Positions 45,984-55,459 of a stretch of DNA of 64,000 nt are shown here, in pieces (position 1 is the stretch's first letter; each line of letters opens with the position of its first letter). The translations under genes and the position numbers were made by a program. Under the pieces are notes generated by a model. The model did not search any database and was not told the origin of the DNA. It saw only the letters and a list, made by a program, of their open reading frames with translations. The stretch is taken from positions 1 to 64,000 of the forward strand of contig NZ_JALJXV010000004.1 in the NCBI RefSeq assembly GCF_024170285.1, given 5' to 3'. This stretch comes from Natronocella acetinitrilica (GTDB lineage Bacteria > Pseudomonadota > Gammaproteobacteria > Nitrococcales > Aquisalimonadaceae).

Positions 45984-46766
45984 TCAATTCCATGACGGTT
46001 TCCGCTTCTCGAGAAACGCCCCCAGCCCTTCCTGGCCCTCCGGGCTGACGCGAATGTTCGCAATCCGTCGGGAGGTGTCCTCGATCATGGTCTCGTTCAC
46101 CGGACCGCGGCTCACATCCCGGGCCAGGCGCTTGGCGGCGGCCATGGCCAGCGGACCATTGCCGCGCATCTGGTCGAGCAGGGTGTTGATCCGTGAATCC
46201 AGGGCGGTGTCGGCGACCACTTCGTGGACCAGGCCGAGTCGATGCGCCTCCCGGGCGTCGAAACGCTCCGCCGTCACAAAGTAACGCCGCGCTGCCCGCT
46301 CACCGATGGCTTTCACCACGTAGGGTGAAATCGCCGCGGGGATAAGCCCGAGCCGCACCTCGGAGAAGGCAAACACCGCGGCCTCCGATGCGATGACGAT
46401 GTCGCAGGCCGCCACCAGTCCCACGCCACCGCCAATGGCGGCGCCATGCACCCGGGCGATGGTGGGCTTTGCCAGGCCATCCAGGGTGCTCATCAACCCA
46501 CCCAGCGCCATGGCATCGCGATAGTTCTCCTCGCGGCTGTATTCCGCCATGCGCTTCATCCAGTTCAGATCCGCGCCCGCCGAAAAGCTCTTGCCGTTGC
46601 CGGACAGGATCACAACCCGCACGGCGGGGGATTGTTCGAATTCCTGCAGTACCGAGGTCATCTCGTTGATGAGCGTGTCGTCAAAGGCGTTGTGGCGCTC
46701 CGGCCGGTTCATGGCCAGGGTCGCCACGCCGTCGTCAATGCTGGTGAGTATGCTGTCGCTGGTCAT
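45984..46766 (-). CDS. liuC: Methylglutaconyl-CoA hydratase (enoyl-CoA hydratase family)
   Basis: A 260-aa crotonase-family protein. Conserved segments: NGKSFSAGADLNWMKRM, IARVHGAAIGGGVGLVAACDI and FSEVRLGLIPAAISPYV, with a Glu in SEVRLG, typical of the AUH/LiuC group. It hydrates 3-methylglutaconyl-CoA to HMG-CoA in leucine catabolism. ATG 46766 gives a standard start 7 bp after liuB, with AGGTG upstream; the longer frame to 46838 overlaps liuB. Confidence 0.93.
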   Translation of the reverse strand: MTSDSILTSIDDGVATLAMNRPERHNAFDDTLINEMTSVLQEFEQSPAVRVVILSGNGKSFSAGADLNWMKRMAEYSREENYRDAMALGGLMSTLDGLAKPTIARVHGAAIGGGVGLVAACDIVIASEAAVFAFSEVRLGLIPAAISPYVVKAIGERAARRYFVTAERFDAREAHRLGLVHEVVADTALDSRINTLLDQMRGNGPLAMAAAKRLARDVSRGPVNETMIEDTSRRIANIRVSPEGQEGLGAFLEKRKPSWN

Positions 46767-46773
46767 GGTGCAC

Positions 46774-48381
46774 CTACATCCGGAACAGGCCGAAGCGGGT
46801 TTCTTCCACCGGGGCATTGAGGCTGGCAGAGATGCCAAGACCCAATACCCGCCGGGTATCCGCCGGGTCGATCACGCCGTCATCCCAGAGTCGCGCCGTG
46901 GCGTAGTAGGGGTGCCCCTGGTGCTCGTACTGCTCCCGAATCGGCGCCTTGTAGCGCTCCTCCTCATCTGCAGGCCAGTCCTCACCCTTGCGCTCGAGTA
47001 TGTCCCGCCGGACCTGGGCCATGACGTTGGCCGCCTGCTCGCCCCCCATTACCGAGATGCGGGCATTGGGCCACATCCAGAGGAAGCGCGGCGAATAGGC
47101 GCGGCCGCACATGCCGTAATTGCCGGCGCCGAAGCTGCCGCCCAGAATCACCGTGAACTTGGGCACCCTGGCGCAGGCCACCGCCGTGACCATCTTGGCA
47201 CCGTCCTTGGCGATACCGCCGGCCTCGTATTTGCGGCCCACCATGAAGCCGGTGATGTTCTGCAGGAACACCAGCGGGATGCCGCGCTGGCTGCAGAACT
47301 CGATGAAGTGGGTGCCCTTCAGGGCGGACTCGGAGAACAGCACGCCATTATTTGCAATGATGCCCACCGGGTAGCCGTAGATGTGTGCGAAGCCGCAGAT
47401 CAGGGTGGTGCCGTATAGCGCCTTGAATTCATCGAACTCCGAGCCGTCGACGATGCGGGCGATCACCTCCCGCACATCGTAGGGCTTGCGGGTGTCGTCG
47501 GGGATGATGCCGTAGAGTTCCTCGGGATCATGTAGCGGCGGACGTGCCTCACGAATGTCCATCTGCAGGTGTTTGCTGCGGTTGAGGTTGGACACGGCAC
47601 GCCGGGCAAGACCCAGGGCATGGGCGTCATTCAGGGCGTAGTGGTCGGTGACGCCGGAGGTGCGGGAGTGGACGTCGGCGCCCCCCAGGTCCTCTGCGGA
47701 TACCACCTCGCCGGTGGCCGCCTTCACCAGCGGAGGGCCGGCGAGGAAGATCGTGCCCTGTTCTTTGACGATGATGCTTTCCTCGGCCATTGCGGGCACA
47801 TAGGCACCACCGGCGGTACACGAGCCCATGACCACGGCGATCTGCGGTATACCCATGGCCGACATGTTGGCCTGGTTGTAGAAAATGCGACCGAAGTGAT
47901 CGCGATCCGGGAACACCTCATCCTGGCTCGGCAGGTTGGCACCGCCGGAATCCACCAGGTAGATGCAGGGCAGGTGGTTCTGCTGAGCGATCTCCTGGGC
48001 CCGCAGATGTTTCTTGACCGTGATCGGGTAGTAGGTGCCGCCTTTCACCGTGGCGTCATTGGTGACGATCATGCACTCCCGGCCGGCAATGCGCCCGATA
48101 CCCGTGATGATGCCGGCGGAGGGCACTTCGCCCCCGTACATGCCGCCCGCCGCCAGCTGCGACAGCTCCAGGAATGGCGAGCCGACATCCAGCAGGACCC
48201 GAATGCGGTCCCGGGGCAGCAGTTTGCCACGGCTTACATGGCGCTCACGGGCGCGCTCACCACCGCCCTGACGCACGGTCTCGACCCGCGCCCGCAGGTC
48301 ATTCACCAGGGCCTCCATGGCCGCCCGATTGGTGGCGAACTCCTCGGAGCGTGGATTGATCTTGCTCTTGATCACGGACAT
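46774..48381 (-). CDS. liuB: Methylcrotonyl-CoA carboxylase carboxyltransferase (beta) subunit
   Basis: A 535-aa carboxyltransferase. Recognisable segments: [64 protein letters not shown] and [23 protein letters not shown], with the oxyanion-hole glycines. These match MccB/LiuB well. It transfers carboxyl from biotin to methylcrotonyl-CoA. The gene is 3 bp from liuA and 7 bp from liuC. Confidence 0.97.
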   Translation of the reverse strand: MSVIKSKINPRSEEFATNRAAMEALVNDLRARVETVRQGGGERARERHVSRGKLLPRDRIRVLLDVGSPFLELSQLAAGGMYGGEVPSAGIITGIGRIAGRECMIVTNDATVKGGTYYPITVKKHLRAQEIAQQNHLPCIYLVDSGGANLPSQDEVFPDRDHFGRIFYNQANMSAMGIPQIAVVMGSCTAGGAYVPAMAEESIIVKEQGTIFLAGPPLVKAATGEVVSAEDLGGADVHSRTSGVTDHYALNDAHALGLARRAVSNLNRSKHLQMDIREARPPLHDPEELYGIIPDDTRKPYDVREVIARIVDGSEFDEFKALYGTTLICGFAHIYGYPVGIIANNGVLFSESALKGTHFIEFCSQRGIPLVFLQNITGFMVGRKYEAGGIAKDGAKMVTAVACARVPKFTVILGGSFGAGNYGMCGRAYSPRFLWMWPNARISVMGGEQAANVMAQVRRDILERKGEDWPADEEERYKAPIREQYEHQGHPYYATARLWDDGVIDPADTRRVLGLGISASLNAPVEETRFGLFRM

Positions 48382-48384
48382 GGC

Positions 48385-49551
48385 TCAGGCCGTCTCCCCG
48401 AACAGTTCCCGACCGATCAGCATGCGCCGGATCTCTGATGTTCCGGCGCCGATCTCGTAGAGCTTTGCATCCCGCAACAGCCGGCCGGTGGGGTATTCGT
48501 TGATGTAGCCATTGCCACCCAGGGCCTGAATGGCCTCCAGGGCCATCCATGTGGCCTTTTCGGCAGCGTAGAGGATGGCGCCGGCGGCGTCCTTGCGGGT
48601 GGTCTGGCCGCGATCGCAGGCCCGGCCCACTGCATACACGTAGGCCTTGCAGGCGTTCATGGTGGTGTACATGTCCGCCAGCTTGCCCTGCATGAGCTGG
48701 AACTCGCCGATGGGCTGACCGAATTGCTTGCGCTCGTGAATATAGGGAATCACCGCGTCCATGCAGGCTGCCATGATGCCAAGCGGACCTGCCGCAAGAA
48801 CGGCGCGCTCGTAGTCCAGCCCCGACATCAGCACGCGAACGCCGCCGCCCAGTTTGCCGAGGATGTTCTCCTCCGGCACTTCGCAGTCCTGGAACACCAG
48901 TTCGCAGGTGTTGGAGCCGCGCATGCCCAGCTTGTCGAGCTTCTGGGCGGTGGAGAAACCGGCCATGCCACGCTCGATGATGAACGCGGTAATGCCCCGG
49001 GAACCGGCCTCGGGGTCGGTCTTGGCATACACCACCAACGTGTTCGCCTCCGGGCCGTTGGTGATCCACATCTTGTTGCCGTTGAGAACGTAGCCGTTGC
49101 CGGACTTCACGGCGCGCAAGCGCATGCTCACCACATCGGAACCGGAACCGGGCTCCGACATGGCCAGTGCACCCACATGTTCGCCGGAGATCAGCTTCGG
49201 CAGGTATTTCTGCTTCTGCGCCTCGGTGCCGTTGATCCGGATCTGATTCACGCAGAGATTGGAGTGGGCGCCGTAGGACAGCCCCACACTGGCCGAGGCC
49301 CTGGAGATTTCCTCCATGGCCACCATGTGGGCCAGGTAGCCCATGCCGCTGCCGCCGTACTCCTCCTCGACAGTAATGCCGAGTAGCCCCATGTCGCCCA
49401 TCTTGGCCCAGAGGTCCGTCGGAAACGTGTTGCTGGCGTCGATGTCCGCAGCCCGTGGAGCAATCTCCGCTTGCGCGAAGCCGGCGACGGCATCGCGCAG
49501 CATGTCGATGTCCTCGCCCAGCCCGAAATCGAGAGTAGGGAACTGGATCAT
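48385..49551 (-). CDS. liuA: Isovaleryl-CoA dehydrogenase
   Basis: A 388-aa acyl-CoA dehydrogenase of the IVD type. FAD and substrate motifs are [25 protein letters not shown] and [24 protein letters not shown]. The catalytic Glu is in [18 protein letters not shown], helix G, the position that separates IVD from other family members. It oxidises isovaleryl-CoA to methylcrotonyl-CoA and reduces ETF. It is the first gene of the liu operon and lies just after a LiuR-type operator. Confidence 0.96.
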   Translation of the reverse strand: MIQFPTLDFGLGEDIDMLRDAVAGFAQAEIAPRAADIDASNTFPTDLWAKMGDMGLLGITVEEEYGGSGMGYLAHMVAMEEISRASASVGLSYGAHSNLCVNQIRINGTEAQKQKYLPKLISGEHVGALAMSEPGSGSDVVSMRLRAVKSGNGYVLNGNKMWITNGPEANTLVVYAKTDPEAGSRGITAFIIERGMAGFSTAQKLDKLGMRGSNTCELVFQDCEVPEENILGKLGGGVRVLMSGLDYERAVLAAGPLGIMAACMDAVIPYIHERKQFGQPIGEFQLMQGKLADMYTTMNACKAYVYAVGRACDRGQTTRKDAAGAILYAAEKATWMALEAIQALGGNGYINEYPTGRLLRDAKLYEIGAGTSEIRRMLIGRELFGETA

Positions 49552-49601
49552 GGTTGCAACTCCTCGCTGGCGGCGCTGGCCATCACGGCCAGGACTTGAA
49601 G

Positions 49602-49617
49602 TTTACGTATACGTCAA
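49602..49617 (-). promoter_or_regulatory. LiuR-type operator upstream of liuA
   Basis: TTTACGTATACGTCAA is a 16-bp near-palindrome (TTKACGTA/TACGTMAA) 50 bp before liuA. A half-site ACGTCAA recurs at 49635-49641, 24 bp away. LiuR (MerR family) motifs in proteobacteria have the form TTTACGT-ACGTAAA, and the liuR gene is directly upstream. Confidence 0.8.
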
Positions 49618-49649
49618 CCTGCAGGCGTGAAAAAACGTCAACAGGGCAT

Positions 49650-50096
49650 TCAGGATGCGGTCGGCGCATCGCGCTTTTCCCGCTCCTGGTTCTCGAGCAA
49701 CTGCTTGCAGTGCTCGTAGGATTGCGTCAGCTCCCGCAGGGTTTCCTCGAGATCGTGGCGCTGCCGAATCAGTTGCTGCCGTTTTTCCTCCAGCACGCCG
49801 AGGTAATAGCGCAACTGCTTCGATTCTCCATGGGCCTGATCATACAGATCGAAGGTTTCCCGGATCTCGCTCAACGTGAACCCGAGGCGCTTGCCACGGA
49901 GTATGAGCTTGAGCCGTGCCCGATCCCGACGACGGTACAGGCGTTTCGCTCCTTGCCGGATCGGCGACAGCAGGCCCTCGTCCTCATAAAACCGGATGGC
50001 GCGCGTGGTAATGCCGAACTCTCGGGCAAGTTCCCCGATGCCGTAGGTCGTGCCCGACAGGGCACTATCCGCGCTGACTTCCCGGACTTCGTTCAT
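49650..50096 (-). CDS. liuR: MerR family regulator of leucine catabolism LiuR
   Basis: A 148-aa MerR-type regulator: winged helix YGIGELAREFGITTRAIRFYEDEGLLSP, then QGAKRLYRRRDRARLKLILRGKRLGF and a long coiled coil (residues about 85-135). No metal-binding cysteines are present except one near the end, in keeping with LiuR, which senses pathway intermediates. ATG 50096 gives the normal length. It lies 98 bp upstream of liuA with the operator between, and is divergent from a thioesterase gene. Confidence 0.92.
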   Translation of the reverse strand: MNEVREVSADSALSGTTYGIGELAREFGITTRAIRFYEDEGLLSPIRQGAKRLYRRRDRARLKLILRGKRLGFTLSEIRETFDLYDQAHGESKQLRYYLGVLEEKRQQLIRQRHDLEETLRELTQSYEHCKQLLENQEREKRDAPTAS

Positions 50097-50170
50097 CCTG
50101 TAGACTTTCCAACTTTCTGCGCATTGATGCCGCACGGAAAAGACAAATTTGCCTCCCGGAGGATTCTGCA

Positions 50171-50617
50171 ATGCAAGCCCGTAACCCGCAGTTTCGAGAG
50201 CGCGTCATCGAAATCATTGAACGGGCTGACTTCATCCAGCTTCTTGGCATGGAGTTTACCGATGCCGGCGCCGGCTGGTGCGAAACCCGCATGCCCCTGG
50301 CAAACCGCCACCGGCAACAGGATGGCTTCGTGCACGCTGGCGTCCAGGCAACCATGGCCGACCACACGGCGGGTTGCGCGGCCTTCACGCTGATCGATGC
50401 GGCGCATCATGTGCTTACCATCGAGTTCAAGATCAACCTGCTGCGGCCCGCGTTGGGTGAGGCGCTGATCTGTCGTGGCGAAGTCCTGCGTGGCGGTCGC
50501 CGCGTGATTGTGGCCGAATCGGCGGTCAGCGCGCGCGCGGCGGATGGCAGCGAAACGCTGTGCGCGAAGGCAACGGTCACCCTCGCGGTGGTGAACCCGG
50601 CTGAAGCAGGGTCCTGA
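50171..50617 (+). CDS. PaaI-like hotdog thioesterase
   Basis: A 148-aa PaaI/HotDog-fold protein. Motifs: GWCETRMPLANRHRQQDGFVHAGVQATMADHTAG, carrying the conserved HxG and the Asp, and AHHVLTIEFKINLLRPALGEAL. It probably hydrolyses acyl-CoA thioesters to protect free CoA during catabolism; the substrate is unknown. The ribosome-binding site is GGAGG. It is divergent from liuR and ends 5 bp from the convergent AhpD-like gene. Confidence 0.9.
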   Translation: MQARNPQFRERVIEIIERADFIQLLGMEFTDAGAGWCETRMPLANRHRQQDGFVHAGVQATMADHTAGCAAFTLIDAAHHVLTIEFKINLLRPALGEALICRGEVLRGGRRVIVAESAVSARAADGSETLCAKATVTLAVVNPAEAGS

Positions 50618-50622
50618 GCCGT

Positions 50623-51216
50623 TCATCGTGCCAACCCGTAGAATTGCCGATTCGGCCCCATGCCGGTATGGCTCGCCAGACGATTGGACATGGCGAACAG
50701 TGCCGTGATTGCACCGATATCCCAGATTTCATCGTCCGAGAACCCCGCTTCCCGCAGGCCATCCAGGTCGCCGTCCTCCACCAGCCATGGGCTCTGTGCG
50801 AGCTTGAGTGCATAGTCCAGCATGGTCCGCTGGCGCAGCGAGATATCCGCCTCGCGGTAGTTGAATGCGATCTGCTCGCCAAGTTCTGCCCGTTTGGAAC
50901 GAATCCGCAGGAATGCGCCATGGGACACGGTGCAATACAGGCACTGGTTGGCGCTGCTGGTTGCCACCACGATCATCTCACGCTCGGCCCGGGTCAGCCC
51001 CTCGTCGCTTTCCATCAAGGCATCGTGGTAGGCGAGGAAGGCACGCAGTTCGGCCGGGCGATGGGCCAGCACAAGGAAAACGTTCGGCACGAAACCGAGT
51101 TTTTCGTTGACGGTCTCGATGCGCGTCCGCAGGTCCTCCGGCAACGTCCTGAGGGCCGGCACGGGGAATCGGGACAGCGCCCGTTCCGTCACGGTTTCTG
51201 CGGCTTTCTCCGTCAT
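50623..51216 (-). CDS. AhpD-like carboxymuconolactone-decarboxylase-fold peroxidase-related protein
   Basis: A 197-aa all-helical protein. The redox motif is CLYCTVSHGAFLR (CxxCxxxH), matching the peroxidase-related AhpD/CMD group, preceded by EGLTRAEREMIVVATSSANQ. Similar proteins may act as thiol peroxidases or scaffold adaptors. ATG 51216 is chosen for its GAGGAGAG site. It is upstream of, and 27 bp removed from... the livF gene on its other side (livF ends at 51243), so it may be the last gene of the Liv-type operon. Confidence 0.85.
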   Translation of the reverse strand: MTEKAAETVTERALSRFPVPALRTLPEDLRTRIETVNEKLGFVPNVFLVLAHRPAELRAFLAYHDALMESDEGLTRAEREMIVVATSSANQCLYCTVSHGAFLRIRSKRAELGEQIAFNYREADISLRQRTMLDYALKLAQSPWLVEDGDLDGLREAGFSDDEIWDIGAITALFAMSNRLASHTGMGPNRQFYGLAR

Positions 51217-51242
51217 GCTCGACTCTCCTCGCCGCCACTGCC

Positions 51243-52076
51243 TCAAGCGAGCCAGCGTTTGCGGCGGCGATAATGCTTCACGTTGTGATAGTCCACCTTG
51301 CCAGCCCCGCCGAGATAGAACTCCTGCACGTCGGGGTTCTGACGCAGCACCTCCGCCTTGCCGTCCATCACCACATGCCCGTTCTCGATCAAATAGGCGT
51401 GCCGGACGATCTCAAGCGCCGCTGAGGCGTTCTGCTCCACCAGCAGGACGCTCACCTTCTGCTGCTGATTGATTTCGCGAATGATCGCAAAGATCTCCTG
51501 GACCAGCAGCGGGGCGAGCCCGAGGCTTGGCTCGTCCAGCATGATCAGTTCCGGTTCGGTCATGAGGGCGCGGCCGATGGCGAGCATCTGCTGCTCGCCC
51601 CCGGACAGGTAACCGGACTTGGTGCGCGCCCGTTCCTTGAGTCGCGGGAAGTAGGTGAACACCTGTTCCTTCAGCTCGTTGAATCGTTGCCGGCTGCCGC
51701 GGCTCGGGAAAGCCGCCAGCAAGTTGTCCTCCGGCGTGAGATGCTCAAAGATCCGCCGTCCTTCGAGCACGTGGACCATACCCAGGGCGACGCGAGCCGG
51801 AGCCCCCAGCGGCAGGATGTTCCGCCCCTGGAACTCGACAGTGCCGCGGGTCACCGCACCGCGCTCCGGTGCCAGCAGACCGCTGATGGTCTTCAGCGTG
51901 GTGCTCTTGCCGGCGCCATTGGCTCCGAGCAATGCCACCATGTCTCCCTTGCCAACCTGCAGTGACACGCCCTTGATGGCGAGAAACACCTTGTCGTACA
52001 CCACTTCGACGTTACTCATGGTGAGCAGGTTGTCGGTGGTGGCCTCCGGTTGTGCCTGTGCGGCTTGATTGCTCAT
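51243..52076 (-). CDS. livF: Liv-type ABC transporter ATPase (LivF-like)
   Basis: A 277-aa ATPase with GANGAGKS (Walker A), LSGGEQQML (signature) and LIMLDEPSLGLAPLLV (Walker B), plus the H-loop region VSVLLVEQN. This is the LivF group, partner of LivG at 57420. Its C-terminus is extended by a basic sequence HNVKHYRRRKRWLA. It is the last ABC gene of a leftward operon, after a hairpin that separates it from the binding protein gene. Confidence 0.93.
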   Translation of the reverse strand: MSNQAAQAQPEATTDNLLTMSNVEVVYDKVFLAIKGVSLQVGKGDMVALLGANGAGKSTTLKTISGLLAPERGAVTRGTVEFQGRNILPLGAPARVALGMVHVLEGRRIFEHLTPEDNLLAAFPSRGSRQRFNELKEQVFTYFPRLKERARTKSGYLSGGEQQMLAIGRALMTEPELIMLDEPSLGLAPLLVQEIFAIIREINQQQKVSVLLVEQNASAALEIVRHAYLIENGHVVMDGKAEVLRQNPDVQEFYLGGAGKVDYHNVKHYRRRKRWLA

Positions 52077-52154
52077 TGCTGCATCCCGGTGTTGTGAGTG
52101 CCAGTTCCAGTTCGCGGCTTCCCCGGAGCCACGGCGCCCATGGATCCGGGGAAA

Positions 52155-52176
52155 CCGCCCCGCCGGAGCGGGGCGG
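52155..52176 (-). terminator. Stem-loop between the Liv-type binding protein gene and livF
   Basis: CCGCCCCGC (52155-52163) pairs with GCGGGGCGG (52168-52176) around a 4-base loop, nine GC-rich base pairs. On the minus strand TTT follows. It starts 9 bp after the stop of the binding-protein gene. It looks like a weak, attenuator-type terminator that could allow the highly expressed binding protein to exceed livF. Confidence 0.55.
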
Positions 52177-52184
52177 CAGAACGA

Positions 52185-53429
52185 CTAGCGGCCTTCGCGG
52201 AAGCCGGCTGCGTCTTTTTTGATTTCTTCCCAGACCACGTCCTGGTGAGCGTTGAACCAGTCGCTCACCGCTTCCCAGGCCTGGCCGTTCCACTGTGACA
52301 CGCGGCCGTAGCCACCGCCCTGGTGGTCTTCCGACGACAGGGTGACTGGCGGCATCATGCCTTCAGCATCGTACTCGGTGACCATTTCCAGGCCCTGGCG
52401 CAGCTTGTCGCCGGTCAGGGGGGCACCGAACTCTTCCAGTGCGATGCGCGCACCTTCCACCGCCACCGCCATGGTGGCGACACCGATGTTGTAGTACGTG
52501 GTCCCCACGTTCTCGCGAGGTCCGGCGCCATGGCCGGGCTCGACTACATGCTCCATGATCCGCTGCATCACCGGGTAGTCGGTGCCGGTACCCACTGCCT
52601 CGAAGCGTTTCAGGCCAACGGCCCGGTCAGCACCGATGGTGCGGGCGTCGGTTTCCGCCATCCACACCACGGAGTAGACGTTTTCCACCGGGATGCCATT
52701 ACGAATGGCCTCCCGCACGGACACCGCCTGACCACCACCGGCGCCCCACAGGATCACGTGATCCGGCCGGAAGCGGCGCACGTCGGACCAGGTGGCCGAC
52801 TGCTCGTTACCCGGGCTGGGGTAGGCAAAGGTGCGGACCTCGAAGCCCTTGCGCTCGGCCAGCGCCTGCATCACCGGCACTGGCTCGCGGCCGAACGGAG
52901 AGTCGATGTACACGTGGGCAATACGCTTGCCCTCGAGCCCACCGGCTTCCCGATCGATGTAGTCCAGCAGCACGGTAGCCTGGGACCAGTATGTGGCCAT
53001 CATCGGGAACACGAACGGGAAGGTGGTGCCATCGCTGGCGTCGCCGCGGCCATGCAAGGCCGTGATCATGACGACTTCATCATCCAGCACGCGGTTCACG
53101 GCTGCCCGCGACACCGGCGTGCTCAGGAAGTCCACCAGCACAGCACCCTCACGACGTGCGCGGTTGTAGGCCTCAATACCCCGCTGGGGTTCGTTGCCGG
53201 TATCGCGGATCAGCAGTTCGATCTGCTGGCCACCGATGCCGCCCTCGCGGTTTATCAGCTCGACATAGTCGCGCTGCCCCTGGTTGTATTCGTCCGTCAC
53301 GAAGGTGTAGACCGCCGTGAAGTCCTGCAACAGTGCAAACTTGATTGTATCGTCCGCCTTCGCGGCCCCTCCGAGGCCGAGAGCCGCGATACTCGCGGCA
53401 CCGACCAGGCCTTTCAGCAAGCTATTCAT
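52185..53429 (-). CDS. Liv-type ABC transporter substrate-binding protein
   Basis: A 414-aa periplasmic receptor with signal peptide (MNSLLKGLVGAASIAALGLG, cleavage near AAKA). The mature protein starts DDTIKFALLQDFTAVYTFVTDEYNQGQRDYVELI, followed by the family elements GGIGGQQIELLIRDTGNEPQ and DFLSTPVSRAAVNRVLDDE. This is the Peripla_BP_6 group (branched-chain amino acids, urea, aromatic acids). The start has AGGAGGAG. Specificity is unknown; the acyl-CoA ligase in the same operon favours an organic acid over an amino acid. Confidence 0.92.
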   Translation of the reverse strand: MNSLLKGLVGAASIAALGLGGAAKADDTIKFALLQDFTAVYTFVTDEYNQGQRDYVELINREGGIGGQQIELLIRDTGNEPQRGIEAYNRARREGAVLVDFLSTPVSRAAVNRVLDDEVVMITALHGRGDASDGTTFPFVFPMMATYWSQATVLLDYIDREAGGLEGKRIAHVYIDSPFGREPVPVMQALAERKGFEVRTFAYPSPGNEQSATWSDVRRFRPDHVILWGAGGGQAVSVREAIRNGIPVENVYSVVWMAETDARTIGADRAVGLKRFEAVGTGTDYPVMQRIMEHVVEPGHGAGPRENVGTTYYNIGVATMAVAVEGARIALEEFGAPLTGDKLRQGLEMVTEYDAEGMMPPVTLSSEDHQGGGYGRVSQWNGQAWEAVSDWFNAHQDVVWEEIKKDAAGFREGR

Positions 53430-53490
53430 TATCCGCTCCTCCTACCTACTCCAAAGTTCCCGCGAACGGGGATCCACCGGTCCGACCCTC

Positions 53491-54564
53491 CTAGCTTTGT
53501 GTGTGCCGGAATGGCCAGACCAGAAAATACTTGCGCAAGTTGTCGTAGATCTTCGCCAGACCCAACGGCTCGAACAGGATGAAGCCGATGATCAGCGCGC
53601 CGTACACCATCAACGGTATGTGGGCAAGCAGGTTCGACGACACCGACAGCCAGCCCATGATGGACATCCACGCCACCACATTGGTGAGAATGATCGGCAG
53701 CAGCAGCACGAAGCCCGCACCCATGAAGGCACCGATCACGCTGCCCAGGCCCCCCACCAACACCATGGCGACCAGCTGGATGGACACATTGAAGCCGAAC
53801 TGCTCCGGCGTGACCGCCTGGTAGTAGCAGAAGGCGAGTACCGCACCGCTGACACCACCGAGGAAGGAGCTGGTGAAAAACGCCAGCAGCTTGTACTTGA
53901 ACGGGTTGACGCCGATCACGGAGGCAGCGAAGTCCTTGTCGCGTATTGCCACCAGCGCACGGCCGAAGCTGGTGCGCTTGATGTTGAGTACCAGCAGGGT
54001 GACGATCACGACCCACAGCAGGGCGCCATAGTACATGGCGGTGTCACCCTGCAGCGGCACGAACAGGAGCCTGACATCGGGCGTGCTGAGGGTGGCCTGG
54101 GCGCCGCCGGAGATGGCCGGCACGTTGATGATGGTCCAATCCACCAAGTATTGCATGGCCAGTGTCGCCATCACCAAGTATAGCCCCTTCACCCGAAGGG
54201 CAGCGGCGCCGAAGATGCAGCCGATCACTGCCGCCATCAGTCCAGCGCCGATCAGCGCCAGCTCGAAGGGCACGCCGGCCCGTGTCAGGTGGATGCTGGT
54301 GTAGGCGCCGATGGCCATGACCGCGGCGAAGCCGAAATGCAGCTGGCCGGCGATGCCCATGAGCAGGGTCAGGGACAGGGCAGCCGCGCTCCAGATCAGC
54401 CATGGCAACATGTAACTGGTCAGGTACAGGTCTGACATGTAGAGGGGGGCCGCCAGGGCCAGGCCCAGCAGCAGGTAGACCACGCGCCGGTCAGTTGGAA
54501 TCGGCCAAAGCGCGCGGGCGGTCTGGTATCGGGTGTGATGGACGCCGGACAGTCGGTAGAACAT
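53491..54564 (-). CDS. livM: Liv-type ABC transporter permease (LivM-like)
   Basis: A 357-aa permease. Helices fill the protein; recognisable segments are SLTLLMGIAGQLHFGFAAVMAIGAY, then LRVKGLYLVMATLAMQYLV, and the coupling loop SFGRALVAIRDKDFAASVIGVNPFKYKLLAFFTSSFLGG. It forms the channel with LivH. It lies 4 bp after livH and 61 bp before the binding-protein gene. Confidence 0.94.
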   Translation of the reverse strand: MFYRLSGVHHTRYQTARALWPIPTDRRVVYLLLGLALAAPLYMSDLYLTSYMLPWLIWSAAALSLTLLMGIAGQLHFGFAAVMAIGAYTSIHLTRAGVPFELALIGAGLMAAVIGCIFGAAALRVKGLYLVMATLAMQYLVDWTIINVPAISGGAQATLSTPDVRLLFVPLQGDTAMYYGALLWVVIVTLLVLNIKRTSFGRALVAIRDKDFAASVIGVNPFKYKLLAFFTSSFLGGVSGAVLAFCYYQAVTPEQFGFNVSIQLVAMVLVGGLGSVIGAFMGAGFVLLLPIILTNVVAWMSIMGWLSVSSNLLAHIPLMVYGALIIGFILFEPLGLAKIYDNLRKYFLVWPFRHTQS

Positions 54565-54568
54565 GTGG

Positions 54569-55456
54569 TCAGACCCTCTCGATGTCTTCGCGGCCGAACA
54601 TGCCGTGGGGGCGGAACATGATGGTCAGCAGGATGATGAGCGAGGTCACCACGTCACGGGTGCCACCGCCCACCAGGGGGTCGACGTAGCCCGGGATGAC
54701 GCTGCCCAGAATGCCGACGATCAACCCGGCGACGAGCACCCCGTAGATGCTGTCGAGACCGCCGAGGATGACCACCGCGACGGCCGGGAACAGCAGGGTG
54801 GACAAGGTCCAGTCGACACCCTGCACCGAGCCCCAGAGGGCGCCGGCAGCCACCGCAGACACGCCGGCCAGGCCCCAGGAGACGCCGATGGCCTTTTCCA
54901 CGGAAATGCCCACGGACCAGCTCGATACATGGTCGTCGGAGACGGCCCTGAGCTTGGTCCCCAGACGGGTGCGGAAGAACAGCAGCGAGAGCCCGACCAT
55001 GATGGCTGCGACGATGCCGCCGATCAGGTAGGCGCGATTGATGAAGATGTCGCCGATGATGATGGGCATCAGGTCGATACCGAGATCGAGGCTCTTCGGC
55101 GCCGCGCCAAGGAGCCCCGGCCCCAGGCCCCGCAGGAAGATCTCCAGGCCCAGGGTCAGCATGACGATCATGATGATGGGCTGGCCCACCATCTTTCTCA
55201 GCAATACCCGCTCGGCGAGCAGCCCGAACAGGAACATGCCGATGCAGGCCAGGGCGATGGCGATGAACACGTTCATGCCGGTTACGCTGGCAAGCCACCA
55301 GATCAGATAGGCGCTGATCATTACCATGGCGCCCTGGGCCAGGTTCGGCACGCCGGCGGACTTGTAGATCAGCACAATGCCAAGCGCCGTCAGGCTGTAC
55401 ATCAGGCCGGTCAGACCACCGTTGATCAGCAATTCAAGAAAGTAATAGATGTCCAT
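54569..55456 (-). CDS. livH: Liv-type ABC transporter permease (LivH-like)
   Basis: A 295-aa permease. It starts MDIYYFLELLINGGLTGLMYSLTALGIVLIYKSAGVPNLAQGAMVM, typical of LivH, and has the coupling loop TRLGTKLRAVSDDHVSSWSVGISVEKAIGVSWGLAG. It ends GMFGREDIERV. It is 3 bp after the acyl-CoA synthetase gene and 4 bp before livM. Confidence 0.94.
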   Translation of the reverse strand: MDIYYFLELLINGGLTGLMYSLTALGIVLIYKSAGVPNLAQGAMVMISAYLIWWLASVTGMNVFIAIALACIGMFLFGLLAERVLLRKMVGQPIIMIVMLTLGLEIFLRGLGPGLLGAAPKSLDLGIDLMPIIIGDIFINRAYLIGGIVAAIMVGLSLLFFRTRLGTKLRAVSDDHVSSWSVGISVEKAIGVSWGLAGVSAVAAGALWGSVQGVDWTLSTLLFPAVAVVILGGLDSIYGVLVAGLIVGILGSVIPGYVDPLVGGGTRDVVTSLIILLTIMFRPHGMFGREDIERV

Positions 55457-55459
55457 GCC

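Noticed and set aside
49650-50171. Longer MerR product starting at 50171
   Set aside because: It would run into the divergent thioesterase start region; ATG 50096 gives the normal MerR N-terminus.
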